Origin: Verrucomicrobiales bacterium
GTDB taxonomy: Bacteria; Verrucomicrobiota; Verrucomicrobiia; Verrucomicrobiales; DEV007
Direction: 5' to 3'
DNA length: 46,219 bases
Assembly (NCBI GenBank): GCA_012960505.1
Contig: DUBC01000004.1
Location: 1-46,219, forward strand
Both the position numbers and the translations under genes were made by a program. Positions 28,169 through 37,736 of the stretch are shown here, piece after piece (positions within the stretch are counted from its first letter, which is position 1; the number at the start of each line of letters is the position of its first letter). The notes beneath the pieces were generated by a model. It saw only the letters and a program-made list of their open reading frames with translations, was not told the DNA's origin and made no database searches.

Positions 28169-28316
28169 TGGGGATATGATAATATACTCTGTTATAATTT
28201 ATAAATCTTTAAAGATAACAAATAACCTGTTGATTGTTAACTTTCAATCAACCTATTTACCTTGATTTGAAGGGCAATCCTATAGTAGAAATGTTCGAAT
28301 AAAATTAAGGATTGCA
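28169..28316. promoter_or_regulatory. divergent promoter region with perfect inverted repeat
   Basis: The 148-bp AT-rich region separates the GTPase cassette (leftward) from the CBM9-like gene (rightward). GTTGATTG (28229-28236) and CAATCAAC (28245-28252) form a perfect 8-bp inverted repeat with an 8-base centre, sized like a repressor operator. A 12-bp palindrome ATCTTTAAAGAT lies at 28205-28216, on the cassette side. AAGGA about 6 bases before 28317 is the ribosome site of the rightward gene. Exact promoters cannot be fixed in such AT-rich DNA. Confidence 0.35.
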
Positions 28317-29330
28317 ATGAATAAAAAATCTATCGTTCAAATTCTCCTATTATTTATAGGGTTTCTTCTAACCGTTTGCTCACTAGCTCAGGCACAAATA
28401 CGGACTTATGAAGTAATTTATAGCCCTTCAGCGCCAGTCTTAGACGGTGTTCGTAGTCCAGGCGAGTGGGACAATGCCACCGAAGCTGCTACCGATTTCC
28501 GTATGCTTAGAGATCCAGGAGGAGCCATTTCAAGCGAGAAAATAAAATTTCAGCTGCTCTGGAACGATGAAGGATTTTATATGATCGCTGAAACCGACAA
28601 CACATCATGGGGAGACTGGGGCGGCAATGCAGACTTCGGGTTCGATGATTATAACATTTTCATTGATCCGAACACAGACGACGAACCTAATCAAAGTAGT
28701 TTCGATGGATATCACATAGGTATTTGGCAAACGAATGGATTAATTACCCGGTTCGCCGATGAGCTTGATGATCAAGAAAGAACAACATTTCTCGAAGCCC
28801 GTCACGGTGGCAATTTTGGAAATAATGCCAGCTGGAGTGAGCCTAGAGAACTTAACTGGGTTTCCAATCACGGGGAATTTGGAGGAGTCGTTGAATTATT
28901 TGTTCCTTGGACTGACTTTAATGCTGAAGAGTTCGGCCAAGACGGGCTCTATCACCCTAACCCTCCAGAATTCGATGACATCTGGTTTTTTAACATTGCT
29001 AAAATTTCAAGTGCAGGAGACCTCCCTTCATGGAACTGGACGTCCGGACAATTCTTTGCGCAAAGGCCTCACGGAGAAATAACATTCACAGGCGCAAAAG
29101 TTCCTTTTATTATAACTGAATTTGGAGAAGATCCTGATAATGCAACAACGAACAACATCACTTGGAACTCAGCAGCTGGGAAAATATATGGTGTGGATTT
29201 TTCGACTGACATGCTTGAGTGGGAAGAACTCGATGACGGAGTCGAAGGTGAAGCCGACCAGACCACGTTTTCTCATGAAGATGCGCCAAAGGGGAAAAGA
29301 GGTTTTTATCGAGTTAAATTACTTGAGTAA
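28317..29330 (+). CDS. secreted CBM9-like carbohydrate-binding protein with C-terminal GKxY...FYRV module
   Basis: The 337-residue protein has a signal peptide ending in SLAQAQ (cleavage near 27). Residues 35-255 read as a family 9 carbohydrate-binding/DOMON-like domain: LDGVRSPGEWDNA, FQLLWNDEGFYMIAETDN, FGFDDYNIFIDPN, GVVELFVPWTDF, WFFNIAKISS. The last 75 residues are a module (NNITWNSAAGKIYGVDFS, DMLEWEELDDGVE, GFYRVKLLE) also found at the ends of the proteins at 1-422 and 44515-46219. It lacks an enzymatic domain, so it probably binds or anchors to glycans at the cell surface. AAGGA precedes the ATG. It faces the GTPase cassette across a shared intergenic region. Confidence 0.8.
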   Translation: MNKKSIVQILLLFIGFLLTVCSLAQAQIRTYEVIYSPSAPVLDGVRSPGEWDNATEAATDFRMLRDPGGAISSEKIKFQLLWNDEGFYMIAETDNTSWGDWGGNADFGFDDYNIFIDPNTDDEPNQSSFDGYHIGIWQTNGLITRFADELDDQERTTFLEARHGGNFGNNASWSEPRELNWVSNHGEFGGVVELFVPWTDFNAEEFGQDGLYHPNPPEFDDIWFFNIAKISSAGDLPSWNWTSGQFFAQRPHGEITFTGAKVPFIITEFGEDPDNATTNNITWNSAAGKIYGVDFSTDMLEWEELDDGVEGEADQTTFSHEDAPKGKRGFYRVKLLE

Positions 29331-29343
29331 CTTAACTCTCATA

Positions 29344-29418
29344 AGATTTCAAAATAATCTGAAATCTAAATTTGAAATTTTTCTGATGTTTTTTCTAAGA
29401 GTTTCGGCTCTTTAGCCG
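29344..29418 (+). terminator. hairpins after the CBM9-like gene
   Basis: AGATTTCA (29344-29351) pairs with TGAAATCT (29360-29367), eight base pairs, followed by AT- and T-rich DNA. A little further on AAGAG/CTCTT (29397-29412) and CGGCT/AGCCG (29405-29418) give two mutually exclusive small hairpins. The stems are weak, so termination may be partial. Confidence 0.35.
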
Positions 29419-29462
29419 TTCTCTATGATATAACTATCAACTGTTGGATTTTCATTTTGCTA

Positions 29463-29990
29463 ATGAATGAAAATCCAATAACTACCACAAACATGCACTC
29501 AGCCACTAAATTGAAAGTGATTTTACTTTGTTCCATATCAGTATATTCTCTACAAATCGCGTCCATTGCTGAGAAAAATCAAAAATTAAAATTTGAGGTT
29601 TATTCAGGGTACTTTGTTTCCAATAAATTTGAACCTAAAGAAACAAGATCTTTTGTTGTTGCCAAAAATCAAAAGCAGTTTGATCAAATATTTGGAGTCG
29701 CCTTTGTTCAACAAGATAAATCGCACCGATTGGAGGCAGGAGCATTCAAGGCAAAGACTGTAATTGCTGCAATAAGACGGGGCAAATCACTTTGTGATTT
29801 TAAGATTCATTCAATTATCAATAAGGATGGAGTATTAGAGATGCGCTACGCGGCAAAGATGCAAAAAGAATCAACCGCAAGCTTTGCATGCCCTCTGATA
29901 ATTTCAGTTCCAAAAGGAAATTATAAAGCAATTCATTTTATTGAAAATGGAAAAGTCCTGAAACAGATTAAAAGCATAGATAAAAAATAA
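29463..29990 (+). CDS. exported PrcB-like small protein
   Basis: The protein has about 175 residues. The frame opens with TTG at 29457, ATG at 29463 and ATG at 29493. The last gives the neatest signal peptide (KLKVILLCSISVYSLQIASIA), so the true start may be 29493. The mature part resembles the PrcB_C-like domain: a SFVVAKNQKQFDQIFG block, KAKTVIAAIRRGKSLCDFKI, GVLEMRYAAK, then ACPLIISVPKGNYKAIHFIENG. Such domains occur in small exported proteins, one of which is a subunit of a spirochaete surface protease; function here is not known. It lies 36 bp before the Gfo/Idh/MocA gene in the same direction and may share its transcript. The family call is tentative. Confidence 0.5.
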   Translation: MNENPITTTNMHSATKLKVILLCSISVYSLQIASIAEKNQKLKFEVYSGYFVSNKFEPKETRSFVVAKNQKQFDQIFGVAFVQQDKSHRLEAGAFKAKTVIAAIRRGKSLCDFKIHSIINKDGVLEMRYAAKMQKESTASFACPLIISVPKGNYKAIHFIENGKVLKQIKSIDKK

Positions 29991-30026
29991 AATTAAACTA
30001 GGTTAACAAATAACCAATTCCAGAAC

Positions 30027-31376
30027 ATGTATCGACGATCATTTATTAAAACTAGCCTCGCCACTACTGCCTGCACTCCGTCAATTCTAAAGGCTGCCAA
30101 TAATAACAGCAACATTCAGCACGCTTGCATTGGAGTCGGAGGAATGATGGGTTACAATGATTATAAGAACATCAGTTCACACTCCAATACAAAGATCGTA
30201 GCCATTTGTGATGTTGATAAAAACCATCTGGATAGAGTCGCTAAGGAAATTCCCGAGGCAAGGAAATATACTGATTGGAGAGAACTCATTGCAAAAGAAG
30301 GAGACAAAATAGATTCAGTGAACGTCACCGTTCCGGATCACATGCACTTTCCAATTGCTATTAATGCAGTCCGTTCCAAAAAACATGTCTATTGCCAGAA
30401 ACCTCTATGTCACGACGTCGCAGAAGTGAGAGCTTTGACCGAAGCCACAAAAAAATCTGGGGTGAAAACTCAACTCGGGACACAGGCCGCTTCAGGGTTC
30501 GGTGACCGGATGGGAGTCCATTACGTAAAGAACGGGCTAATTGGCAAAATTAAGCACGTTTACCTCTGTTCCAATCGCCCTGGAGCCATTGACAGCTATA
30601 GACTAGTTGGTCCTAGGCCAGAAAAAAAACATACTGCTCCCTCACAATTAAATTGGGATCTATGGCTAGGCACTGCACCTGAAAGGTCTTACGCCCCAGA
30701 AATTTATCACCCAAGCAAATGGCGAGCTTGGCAGGACTTCGGGACTGGTTGGCCCGGTGACATTGGTTGTCATGTTTTTGATGCAACATGGAAGGCTCTT
30801 AACTTGACTGCCCCTAAAACGGTCCACGCTACTGTGCAAGATTCATGGAAGAACTCCAAGGACCGTAGAGCAGATACTTGGCCTCAGAGTGATCACATCA
30901 CTTGGACCTTCCCAGGAAGTCCAATAACAGAAAAGAACGAATTAACCATTGAATGGTTCGATGGTCTCATTTATCCACCCGAGGAAGCTCAGAAATGGTA
31001 TCCAGGAAAAACTTATCCTCCAGAGTCAGCATTAATCGTTGGAACTGAAGGAGCTGTCCTTATACCTAACGGTGGAGGCGCCATGCTTTTACCACGCGAT
31101 AAATACAAAGGCACACCTCAACCAAAGCTTGATACGCGCAATCACTATCATCACTTTCTTGATGCGATCATTGGAAAAGCTAAAAACGAATCCTACTTTG
31201 AACAGACAGGGCCAATGACTGAAGCAATCCTTTTAGGAACAGTTGCCATCAGAACTCCTGATCAAAAACTTTCATGGGACGCTGCAAACCTTGCCATAAC
31301 GAATCACTCAGGAGCCCACAAATTACTCAAGCGTAATTACCGAAAAGGATGGAAAGTGAGTGGGTTCAATTCTTAA
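30027..31376 (+). CDS. Tat-exported Gfo/Idh/MocA family oxidoreductase
   Basis: The 449-residue protein has a twin-arginine signal at its start (YRRSFIKTSL), so it would be exported folded with its cofactor. The Rossmann NAD(P) fold shows CIGVGGMMGY and, after the beta-2 strand, AICDVDKNHLDRVAKE. The family EKP motif is QKP (residues 124-126, CQKPLCHDV), a common variant. The C-terminal domain carries DFGTGWPGDIGCHVFDATWKAL with the usual catalytic His region. Members act on sugars or cyclitols. In PVC bacteria exported copies are numerous and often linked to glycan breakdown, which fits the sulfatase and glycan-binding genes nearby. The substrate cannot be told. It converges with the glycosidase-like gene, only 14 bp apart. 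Confidence 0.93.
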   Translation: MYRRSFIKTSLATTACTPSILKAANNNSNIQHACIGVGGMMGYNDYKNISSHSNTKIVAICDVDKNHLDRVAKEIPEARKYTDWRELIAKEGDKIDSVNVTVPDHMHFPIAINAVRSKKHVYCQKPLCHDVAEVRALTEATKKSGVKTQLGTQAASGFGDRMGVHYVKNGLIGKIKHVYLCSNRPGAIDSYRLVGPRPEKKHTAPSQLNWDLWLGTAPERSYAPEIYHPSKWRAWQDFGTGWPGDIGCHVFDATWKALNLTAPKTVHATVQDSWKNSKDRRADTWPQSDHITWTFPGSPITEKNELTIEWFDGLIYPPEEAQKWYPGKTYPPESALIVGTEGAVLIPNGGGAMLLPRDKYKGTPQPKLDTRNHYHHFLDAIIGKAKNESYFEQTGPMTEAILLGTVAIRTPDQKLSWDAANLAITNHSGAHKLLKRNYRKGWKVSGFNS

Positions 31377-31390
31377 TAAAATGGGCTCTG

Positions 31391-32560
31391 CTATTTAATC
31401 TCCCTTATAACTTTCAATAGCTCACCATCGCCAGGACTAATTTCCAACTCTGAAAAACGTTTTTCTTGCACTGAATTAATCATAAGATCTGACCACTGAC
31501 CGGTCTTCTTATTCATTTTAGCTACTCCTTTGACTGTTAAATCAAAGGATATCGTCGCTTTCTGCTTCTGACCTGTATTTTTATTTGTTATCAGAAGAAG
31601 ATCTTTGCCTCCATTCTCTTTAAAAACTCCCAATAAAAGATTTGATCCATTTAACTGACACCAGTTATTTTCCGGAGACTTTCCGCCGCTGATTGGAAGT
31701 GGATCAGTGTGATAAATCTCAATTGATCGAGAATTAGAAAGGAAGGGACTCATGTATTGAACCTCCTTAGCCACTTCAGTTAAATGTGGCAAAGTGATAT
31801 ACATGTCCAGCTTACCATCTTTTAAAACAGCATTACCTTCATTATCCTTGGCATGAGCAAAGATCCATGGGACCCAAAAATGAAAAGCCTTCACCCCATA
31901 AGCAAGGCTACTATAAATAGTGTGCCTTAAGACAGCAGGAGGCGAACTACTGCTAGTGCAACGCATGACGGGAATTCCGTTCTTATGACCAAGATCCCGA
32001 AACATCAAAAGATATAAATAGTAGCGCTCAGGATGCCTTCTCGGCATTGCGTGGTAATGATAAAAATCCAAGAGCATTGGATTTACCTGTTTAGTAAAAT
32101 CACCGAATTCATTCCAATTAGCTCGATTAATAAAAATAGTTGGGTGATTAGGATCCGCCTTCTCGAAAATCTTTGCTATATTTGCAAAGGCTGGAAAAGA
32201 ATCACGGCGACGGCGATCCGAAATAAAATACCCAAAGACAGCAGGGTCATCCTTTAACTTTGGCGCAAGATCCAACGTCGCTTGATCTCCTCCTAGACGC
32301 ACCATCAGTCCATGCTTTCTACAAATATCTAAATGTTCTACTCCTCCCTCTACCACATTAAAACCATTACTGGTGACGAATTTTGCCATAGTATCCCAAT
32401 GATTATGATCCTTAGGCCAATCAACATGAGCCATCATTACAATTGACGGCATTTTATACCTAATTTTCACCTCTCCAGATTTAGCTTTTTCCTCACTCGA
32501 AAAGCTAAAGGAAATAGAACAAAACAATAAGGAGCAAATCAAATCTCTAGTACAATTCAT
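31391..32560 (-). CDS. secreted glycoside-hydrolase-like TIM-barrel protein, acidic motif replaced
   Basis: The 389-residue protein has a signal peptide (LICSLLFCSISFSFS). It reads like a clan-A glycosidase-type barrel: HWDTMAKFVTSNGFNVVEGG, ICRKHGLMVRLGGDQ, DDPAVFGYFIS, ADPNHPTIFINR, LLDFYHYHAMPR, YSSLAYGVKAFHFWVPW. A small beta domain from about 300 follows (LLLGVFKENGGKDLLLITNK). In related proteins the strand GYxxxDEP carries the acid residue; here the sequence is SDRRRRD (114-120), so the expected glutamate is missing. It may bind rather than cleave glycans, or use another residue. It follows the dehydrogenase gene by 28 bp and is probably the last gene of that operon. Confidence 0.6.
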   Translation of the reverse strand: MNCTRDLICSLLFCSISFSFSSEEKAKSGEVKIRYKMPSIVMMAHVDWPKDHNHWDTMAKFVTSNGFNVVEGGVEHLDICRKHGLMVRLGGDQATLDLAPKLKDDPAVFGYFISDRRRRDSFPAFANIAKIFEKADPNHPTIFINRANWNEFGDFTKQVNPMLLDFYHYHAMPRRHPERYYLYLLMFRDLGHKNGIPVMRCTSSSSPPAVLRHTIYSSLAYGVKAFHFWVPWIFAHAKDNEGNAVLKDGKLDMYITLPHLTEVAKEVQYMSPFLSNSRSIEIYHTDPLPISGGKSPENNWCQLNGSNLLLGVFKENGGKDLLLITNKNTGQKQKATISFDLTVKGVAKMNKKTGQWSDLMINSVQEKRFSELEISPGDGELLKVIREIK

Positions 32561-32588
32561 TTAATAATTAGATTTTATATCAGTTCAA

Positions 32589-35500
32589 CTATCTCGGGTC
32601 ATTCCTTAAAAGCTCTATCCGGTCATAATTCCCCTTCCCTCCCATAGTGGTAAACGCCATGCCGGTAAAAATAAAATCTCCATTATTCTTCCACAGATCA
32701 ATCGTATAAACTTTCCATTCAGTAGGTATCTCTTTATCAAGCTGATTAGATATCCATCCTGTAGTATTCTTACCAACATAATAAGTTCGAACAGGTTTGT
32801 CATTCGGCGGAAATTGTCCATTATCTGCCAACTCAATCATCATTCCATTTGCATTGAGGGACTTCATTGCCAATCTAAGGTAACGGAATTGACCTTTTCC
32901 TTGCGGATTCTCTTTAACACTAAAATTCCAACCAGGTAACTGAGACGCATATCGCTGAAATCCAGAAACGGTGAGGCAAGCCCTCCCTGAAGCGCAATTT
33001 TTCCAGTCAAGCGAAGCTTCTCCTTTTCCTCTGCTCAATATCCCAGGAAATCCAGGATCATCATCAAAAAGAACCAGCGATCCGTTATTTTTATAATTCC
33101 TAAGATGGCCTATAACGTCAGCCAATTCTTCTGGTTTCATAATCTCAGAAAATGTCGATGGCATCAAAGAAAGTTTGATAGGTGAAAGATCTATAAGATC
33201 AGAACGTAAAATTTGGGTCTTAGATCCAGCGGCCTGCAATAAGGTTAAACTGGTAGCAGATTCTGAAGAAAGGACACCAGTATGAGAAATCTCACCCTTT
33301 AATTTTCCTATGTAAGTAGAATAACCAGCAGTGATCTGGGCTGAAGGATTAAGAACATCCGCCAAAAGAGACTCGGCTGGTCGCCCAGACTCTCCGTCTA
33401 GAGGAGGACCCACTGCAATTCCCTGCCCTCCAAATTGATGACAATTGGCGCAATGAACCATAAATAAAGCTGCTCCACGCTGAAGATTGGGCTTCTTTTT
33501 CAATGCAGCGTAATAATTTTTATGAGAACCCTGATCTGTTAATTTTTCACTCAATTTTATTGAAAGAGACTGAGCCGATTTACGGATTTCCACCTCTTCA
33601 TGATTAAGTAAACGATACATCTGGAGCGCTGAGAATTGCACTTTGATACTCGAAGAAAGGAGTCGCTTAATTGTTTCTGGATGCGCTAAGAGGGCCTCAG
33701 TAATAAGCGAAGCAATACGTGGAGTCGATCTTGGCAAGTATTCAATTAATTGCTCTGCAACTAATACATTTTCTTGAACAAGAGCAGCTTTAATAGCCTG
33801 TGCCTGAAAATCAGGATTCTGAGAAGGAGATAAAAAGTTTTTAATGCCAACTTCAACTACATCTGGAGAAGCATAACTAATCAATTGCAATGCAGCGAGT
33901 CGTTCCCGATCAGAAGCATCAGGAGCAGAAAGAGATTCATCGGCAATTGCACGCAACGAACGTGAAACATCAACTCCATTCTTAGCTGCAAGACTTAGAA
34001 TACGGAGGCGCAGAGCTGAATCTGGATGATCCACGGCAGCAACCAGTAGCTTAGCGTCGCCACTACGTGCTGCCGTTTGAGCTGCCTGCTCAAGTATTGA
34101 TGCATCTATTTTCGACTTTTCTTTTATAGCCAACTCAAAAAATGAACCAGCCTTGTTTCCTATTGAGCTGAGAACTGCATTATTCATCCAACGAACATCA
34201 GAATGACGAGACACGAGGTGCACTAGCCCCGTAACTGATCGAGGATCATCACTTTCTCCAAGACTCAATGCAAGCTGCAATAAAACGTTAGGATCAGATT
34301 CATTTTTAATTAGAGCCAACGCTGCATTCAAAAGTTCAGGGCTAGTTTTAAATCTCTGGTCCGCAACCCTCAAAGCATGAACACGAACTCCATAATGGGA
34401 ATCCTTCATTGCTTCTACTAATTCCGCGCCAGATTTATAAAGAGATTTAATTCGATCAGACACTGAACTGGCAGGTTCATATCTATTAGTCTTGATCGGA
34501 AAAGGTTTACTTCCTTTTGGAGCTACTCTCCATATCCTCCCTCGGTCATTTCCATTAAGAAGACCATACTGTTGTTGCATATACCTCGGAATCGCTGAGT
34601 AATCCTCAATGATCTCGCGATACATATCGATAACATATAACGCTCCGTCAGGACCAACTCTTAAATTGTTTGGACGGAACCATCCATCCGTCGAAGTAAG
34701 AAATTCAGAATCGCTATGCTCCGGATGGCGTTGTACAACAATGCCCGATCCTGCACGTTGAATCTGGGCACGATGAACCATGCTCTGTTGAGGGTCACAA
34801 CAAAAATAATTACCATGGTAAGATTCAGGAAAAAGTTTCGCTCGATAAATTTGTTGCCCGCAGGCCGATGTAAAATTTCCATTCGGCTTAGCTTCCCCTG
34901 CACCGTAGAATTTAACCCATCTGGGATCAGCCCCACGCTTCTGGCGCCATGGATGAGGTTCACTCGTAGGAAATGTATTATGATAATCACTTGCTGTAGC
35001 TGTAAGATTTGGAGTTCCCACGTGAGGGTTCCTCTTCAAATAATGATAAGGCAAAGGCACTGCATACAAAGCTGGCCGACTAGTCGTTATAAGAAACCGA
35101 TTACCTACATCATCGAATGCCATTCCAAAGGTATGGTTAGATCCACTGGCCGGCTCAATAGCTGATCCGTCAGACTTGAACCGGAAGTCCGTTCTCCCCA
35201 TCTTGACTAATCCCTTTAAATTAGGGCCAGTAATGTCACCACCTCCCCATCCCTGACCAGCGTAGATCCATCCATCAGGCCCCATAACTGGGTTATTAAT
35301 AGCCCTTTCCATTTCCCCGACAGTGAACCCAGTAAAAAGAATCTTACGCACGTCAGGTCTATTATCACCATTAGTATCTGCAAAAAATAAGATATGAGGA
35401 GCCGCTGTAATAATTACACCCTGATCCAAAGCAATTATTCCATATGCTGCCGGTATATCATCAGCCCAGAGAATTGCCTCATCCATTTTGCCGTCACCAT

Positions 35501-35879
35501 CTAAATCACGCAACAATTTAAGGCTACCGATCTGACCCTTTTGAGCTTCTTCTTTCAATTTTTGCCCTACACGAACACGACGAATTGATTTGTCTAATTT
35601 ACCAGTTTTATTCAGTTCAGTTACATCTAAGTGGCCCTCCAAATTATAACCGTGTATTTCAGTAACAAATAAACGACCCTTAGAATCCCAAGCAATGCAA
35701 CTCGGATCCCGAATCAAAGGTTCTGAAGCAATAAGATCAATACGGAATCCATCTGTTAATTTGAAATGCTTCTTACTTTCCTCGGGAGGGAGAGGCAATG
35801 GCGCATCATCAGGGCTTGGAATCTCTGCTGCCCCAAATTGTAAGGAAAACAAAAAAAAGAGAACGGTTATTAACCTCAT
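32589..35879 (-). CDS. PVC-type membrane-bound dehydrogenase with HEAT repeats and cytochrome c domain
   Basis: The 1096-residue protein has a signal peptide (ITVLFFLFSLQFGAA). Residues 35-450 form the beta-propeller typical of the Pirellula/Verrucomicrobium family (FRIDLIASEPLIRDPSCIAW, GPDGWIYAGQGWGGGD, LRVGPDGALYVIDMYREII). HEAT-like helical repeats cover about 470-790 (SHYGVRVHALRVADQR, DSALRLRILSLAAKNGV). A c-type haem domain has CANCH (Cys810-His814) with GPPLDGESGR after it. The C-terminal 160 residues resemble a galactose-binding/LamG-type sandwich ending in YDRIELLRNDPR. The family is restricted almost wholly to Planctomycetes and Verrucomicrobia and is presumed to oxidise sugars or alcohols in the periplasm, passing electrons to haem. 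It lies between the gamma-glutamyltransferase gene (81 bp upstream) and the glycosidase-like gene. Confidence 0.93.
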   Translation of the reverse strand: MRLITVLFFLFSLQFGAAEIPSPDDAPLPLPPEESKKHFKLTDGFRIDLIASEPLIRDPSCIAWDSKGRLFVTEIHGYNLEGHLDVTELNKTGKLDKSIRRVRVGQKLKEEAQKGQIGSLKLLRDLDGDGKMDEAILWADDIPAAYGIIALDQGVIITAAPHILFFADTNGDNRPDVRKILFTGFTVGEMERAINNPVMGPDGWIYAGQGWGGGDITGPNLKGLVKMGRTDFRFKSDGSAIEPASGSNHTFGMAFDDVGNRFLITTSRPALYAVPLPYHYLKRNPHVGTPNLTATASDYHNTFPTSEPHPWRQKRGADPRWVKFYGAGEAKPNGNFTSACGQQIYRAKLFPESYHGNYFCCDPQQSMVHRAQIQRAGSGIVVQRHPEHSDSEFLTSTDGWFRPNNLRVGPDGALYVIDMYREIIEDYSAIPRYMQQQYGLLNGNDRGRIWRVAPKGSKPFPIKTNRYEPASSVSDRIKSLYKSGAELVEAMKDSHYGVRVHALRVADQRFKTSPELLNAALALIKNESDPNVLLQLALSLGESDDPRSVTGLVHLVSRHSDVRWMNNAVLSSIGNKAGSFFELAIKEKSKIDASILEQAAQTAARSGDAKLLVAAVDHPDSALRLRILSLAAKNGVDVSRSLRAIADESLSAPDASDRERLAALQLISYASPDVVEVGIKNFLSPSQNPDFQAQAIKAALVQENVLVAEQLIEYLPRSTPRIASLITEALLAHPETIKRLLSSSIKVQFSALQMYRLLNHEEVEIRKSAQSLSIKLSEKLTDQGSHKNYYAALKKKPNLQRGAALFMVHCANCHQFGGQGIAVGPPLDGESGRPAESLLADVLNPSAQITAGYSTYIGKLKGEISHTGVLSSESATSLTLLQAAGSKTQILRSDLIDLSPIKLSLMPSTFSEIMKPEELADVIGHLRNYKNNGSLVLFDDDPGFPGILSRGKGEASLDWKNCASGRACLTVSGFQRYASQLPGWNFSVKENPQGKGQFRYLRLAMKSLNANGMMIELADNGQFPPNDKPVRTYYVGKNTTGWISNQLDKEIPTEWKVYTIDLWKNNGDFIFTGMAFTTMGGKGNYDRIELLRNDPR

Positions 35880-35960
35880 TACTACCTATTATTAATTTTA
35901 ATTATAGTTGAGTCGATCCCAATTTTATAATCTTGAAAGAATTATATATCCTATAAAATA

Positions 35961-37652
35961 TCAGTCGGAATTTAACTCAAGAACAGCCGCATGCCGATTA
36001 GCTCTAGGATCCCCTGCAGCTAAAAACTCTTTCTTTTTACGATCAAAATAAATCATTACAGGAGAAGCTATAGGACCTCCTGAAATTGAAACTTTGTGCC
36101 CCCTCTTAACTAAATCTGTTATAATATCCTTACTTATACCCTTATTCAATGTGAGCCTTCCTAGAGCATCAATTCTGCGAAAACGTTCAGGATTAAATGA
36201 ATTTTCATGATGCCTAGTAGAAAAACGATTTGCAGTGACAGCTTCTTTTGGCTTCATTCCAAACTCAATAACATTAAGTAAACAATTAAGTGTAGTTTGA
36301 TCCTGCAAATCACCGCCCGCTACACTGATTCCCATAACAGGCAATCCCTCTTTCAAAACTAATGTAGGAGTAAGAGTGATCCTAGGTCTCTTGCCTGGCT
36401 CGATCCTGTTCGGATGACCAGGTGCTGTGTTCAAGCTTCGTAATCGATTCCCATGGGCTATGCCTAGAGGTTCACAAATATTGTAGGGGCCATTACCACT
36501 TGGAGTTGCTGCAACAAAGTTACCCCAACGGTCAGCGACTACACAGGTAGTCGTTCCTCCCGGTCCCGGTCGATACTTAGCAGGCTCATCCACTAATGCT
36601 TTCATCTCAATAGGATCACCGGGACGGACTTCCATTGATGCAATGTTCATATCAACAAGAGGACGGCGAATTTCAGCGTAGCGTTTAGATAGCAAGCCGA
36701 CTAATGGCACATCCACAAATCTTGGATCACCATAATAATAGTCACGATCAGCTAACCCTAGTTTCATAGATTCTGTGAGCACATGTATATAATCGGCAGA
36801 CAAGTGCCCCATTTTCTGAATCTTAAAACCTTCCAGGATTTGCAATGTCTGACACAGGTAAGGCCCTTGTGTCCAGGGACCACACTTTAACACGGCATAT
36901 CCTCGATAATCTATACTGACAGGATCCTCAATAAGAGTCCTATGCTCATTTAAATCTCGCAAACGAAGAAACCCTCCTTTCTCCTTATAGTAATCTACTA
37001 ATTGCTTGGCTATATCACCTTTGTAAAAACGATCACGTGCTGCCTTTAACTTTTCCTCTCTACTACCTACAGTGGAAGATTCTCTATCAATTAATTTCCT
37101 TAGGGTCGTTGCTAATTCATCATACCAATCTTGACCGCCAGCATCTAAAATTCGAAGCACGGGTCGCGATACTTCAGCAAAAGTCATTGTCCCGTATTCA
37201 ATCAGCGCAGTAAAAAATAAGTGAACCGCACCGGGTACAGGAACTGAGTGAATTCCACCGCCACCAGGAATACCATCTTTATAATAAAAGGGGATCGATT
37301 TTTTATCCAATGGCGCCGAACCCAGACCCGATAGCGTCTTCGCCTTTCCTGAACGCTGATCGTAAATAATGAAGGGAACTTCAGCCCCTATGGCAAACAT
37401 TCCATAATCAACAACGCTTGCAGTCAGCATTATCGAAACAGCCGCATCAGCCGCATTCCCACCATTCTGAAGAATAAATATCCCTGCCCTTACAGCTTCA
37501 GGATCTTCCGCTGCCACAGCCCCCCCTTTCCCTTCTGCATGAAATGATAGGGATTTTATAGATACTGAATTAAGATCCGATTTTTTAGGCGAAGAGACAC
37601 TGTTAGTAATTAAACAAATTAGAAATCCTAATATTAATTTTAGCTCTTTCAT
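35961..37652 (-). CDS. ggt: gamma-glutamyltransferase family protein
   Basis: The 563-residue Ntn-hydrolase has a signal peptide (LILGFLICLITNSVSS). It keeps the family landmarks: GGNAADAAVSIMLTASVV, the cleavage/nucleophile segment GGTTTCVVADRWGNFVA with Thr367 as the predicted new N-terminus and nucleophile, and the GG turn in the later VAGGDLQDQ block. Self-cleavage would give chains of about 340 and 197 residues. The enzyme hydrolyses or transfers gamma-glutamyl groups of glutathione and related peptides in the periplasm. The His normally following the TT pair is Thr here, as in the broader GGT-like family, so the substrate may not be glutathione. It is the first gene of a leftward trio with the dehydrogenase and the glycosidase-like protein. 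Confidence 0.93.
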   Translation of the reverse strand: MKELKLILGFLICLITNSVSSPKKSDLNSVSIKSLSFHAEGKGGAVAAEDPEAVRAGIFILQNGGNAADAAVSIMLTASVVDYGMFAIGAEVPFIIYDQRSGKAKTLSGLGSAPLDKKSIPFYYKDGIPGGGGIHSVPVPGAVHLFFTALIEYGTMTFAEVSRPVLRILDAGGQDWYDELATTLRKLIDRESSTVGSREEKLKAARDRFYKGDIAKQLVDYYKEKGGFLRLRDLNEHRTLIEDPVSIDYRGYAVLKCGPWTQGPYLCQTLQILEGFKIQKMGHLSADYIHVLTESMKLGLADRDYYYGDPRFVDVPLVGLLSKRYAEIRRPLVDMNIASMEVRPGDPIEMKALVDEPAKYRPGPGGTTTCVVADRWGNFVAATPSGNGPYNICEPLGIAHGNRLRSLNTAPGHPNRIEPGKRPRITLTPTLVLKEGLPVMGISVAGGDLQDQTTLNCLLNVIEFGMKPKEAVTANRFSTRHHENSFNPERFRRIDALGRLTLNKGISKDIITDLVKRGHKVSISGGPIASPVMIYFDRKKKEFLAAGDPRANRHAAVLELNSD

Positions 37653-37736
37653 TCATAGATTATCATATCATTGAATGAAAAAGGCAATCCACTAAGTTTT
37701 GCATTGACCCTTTACTAAATACAAATCCGCAATCAC

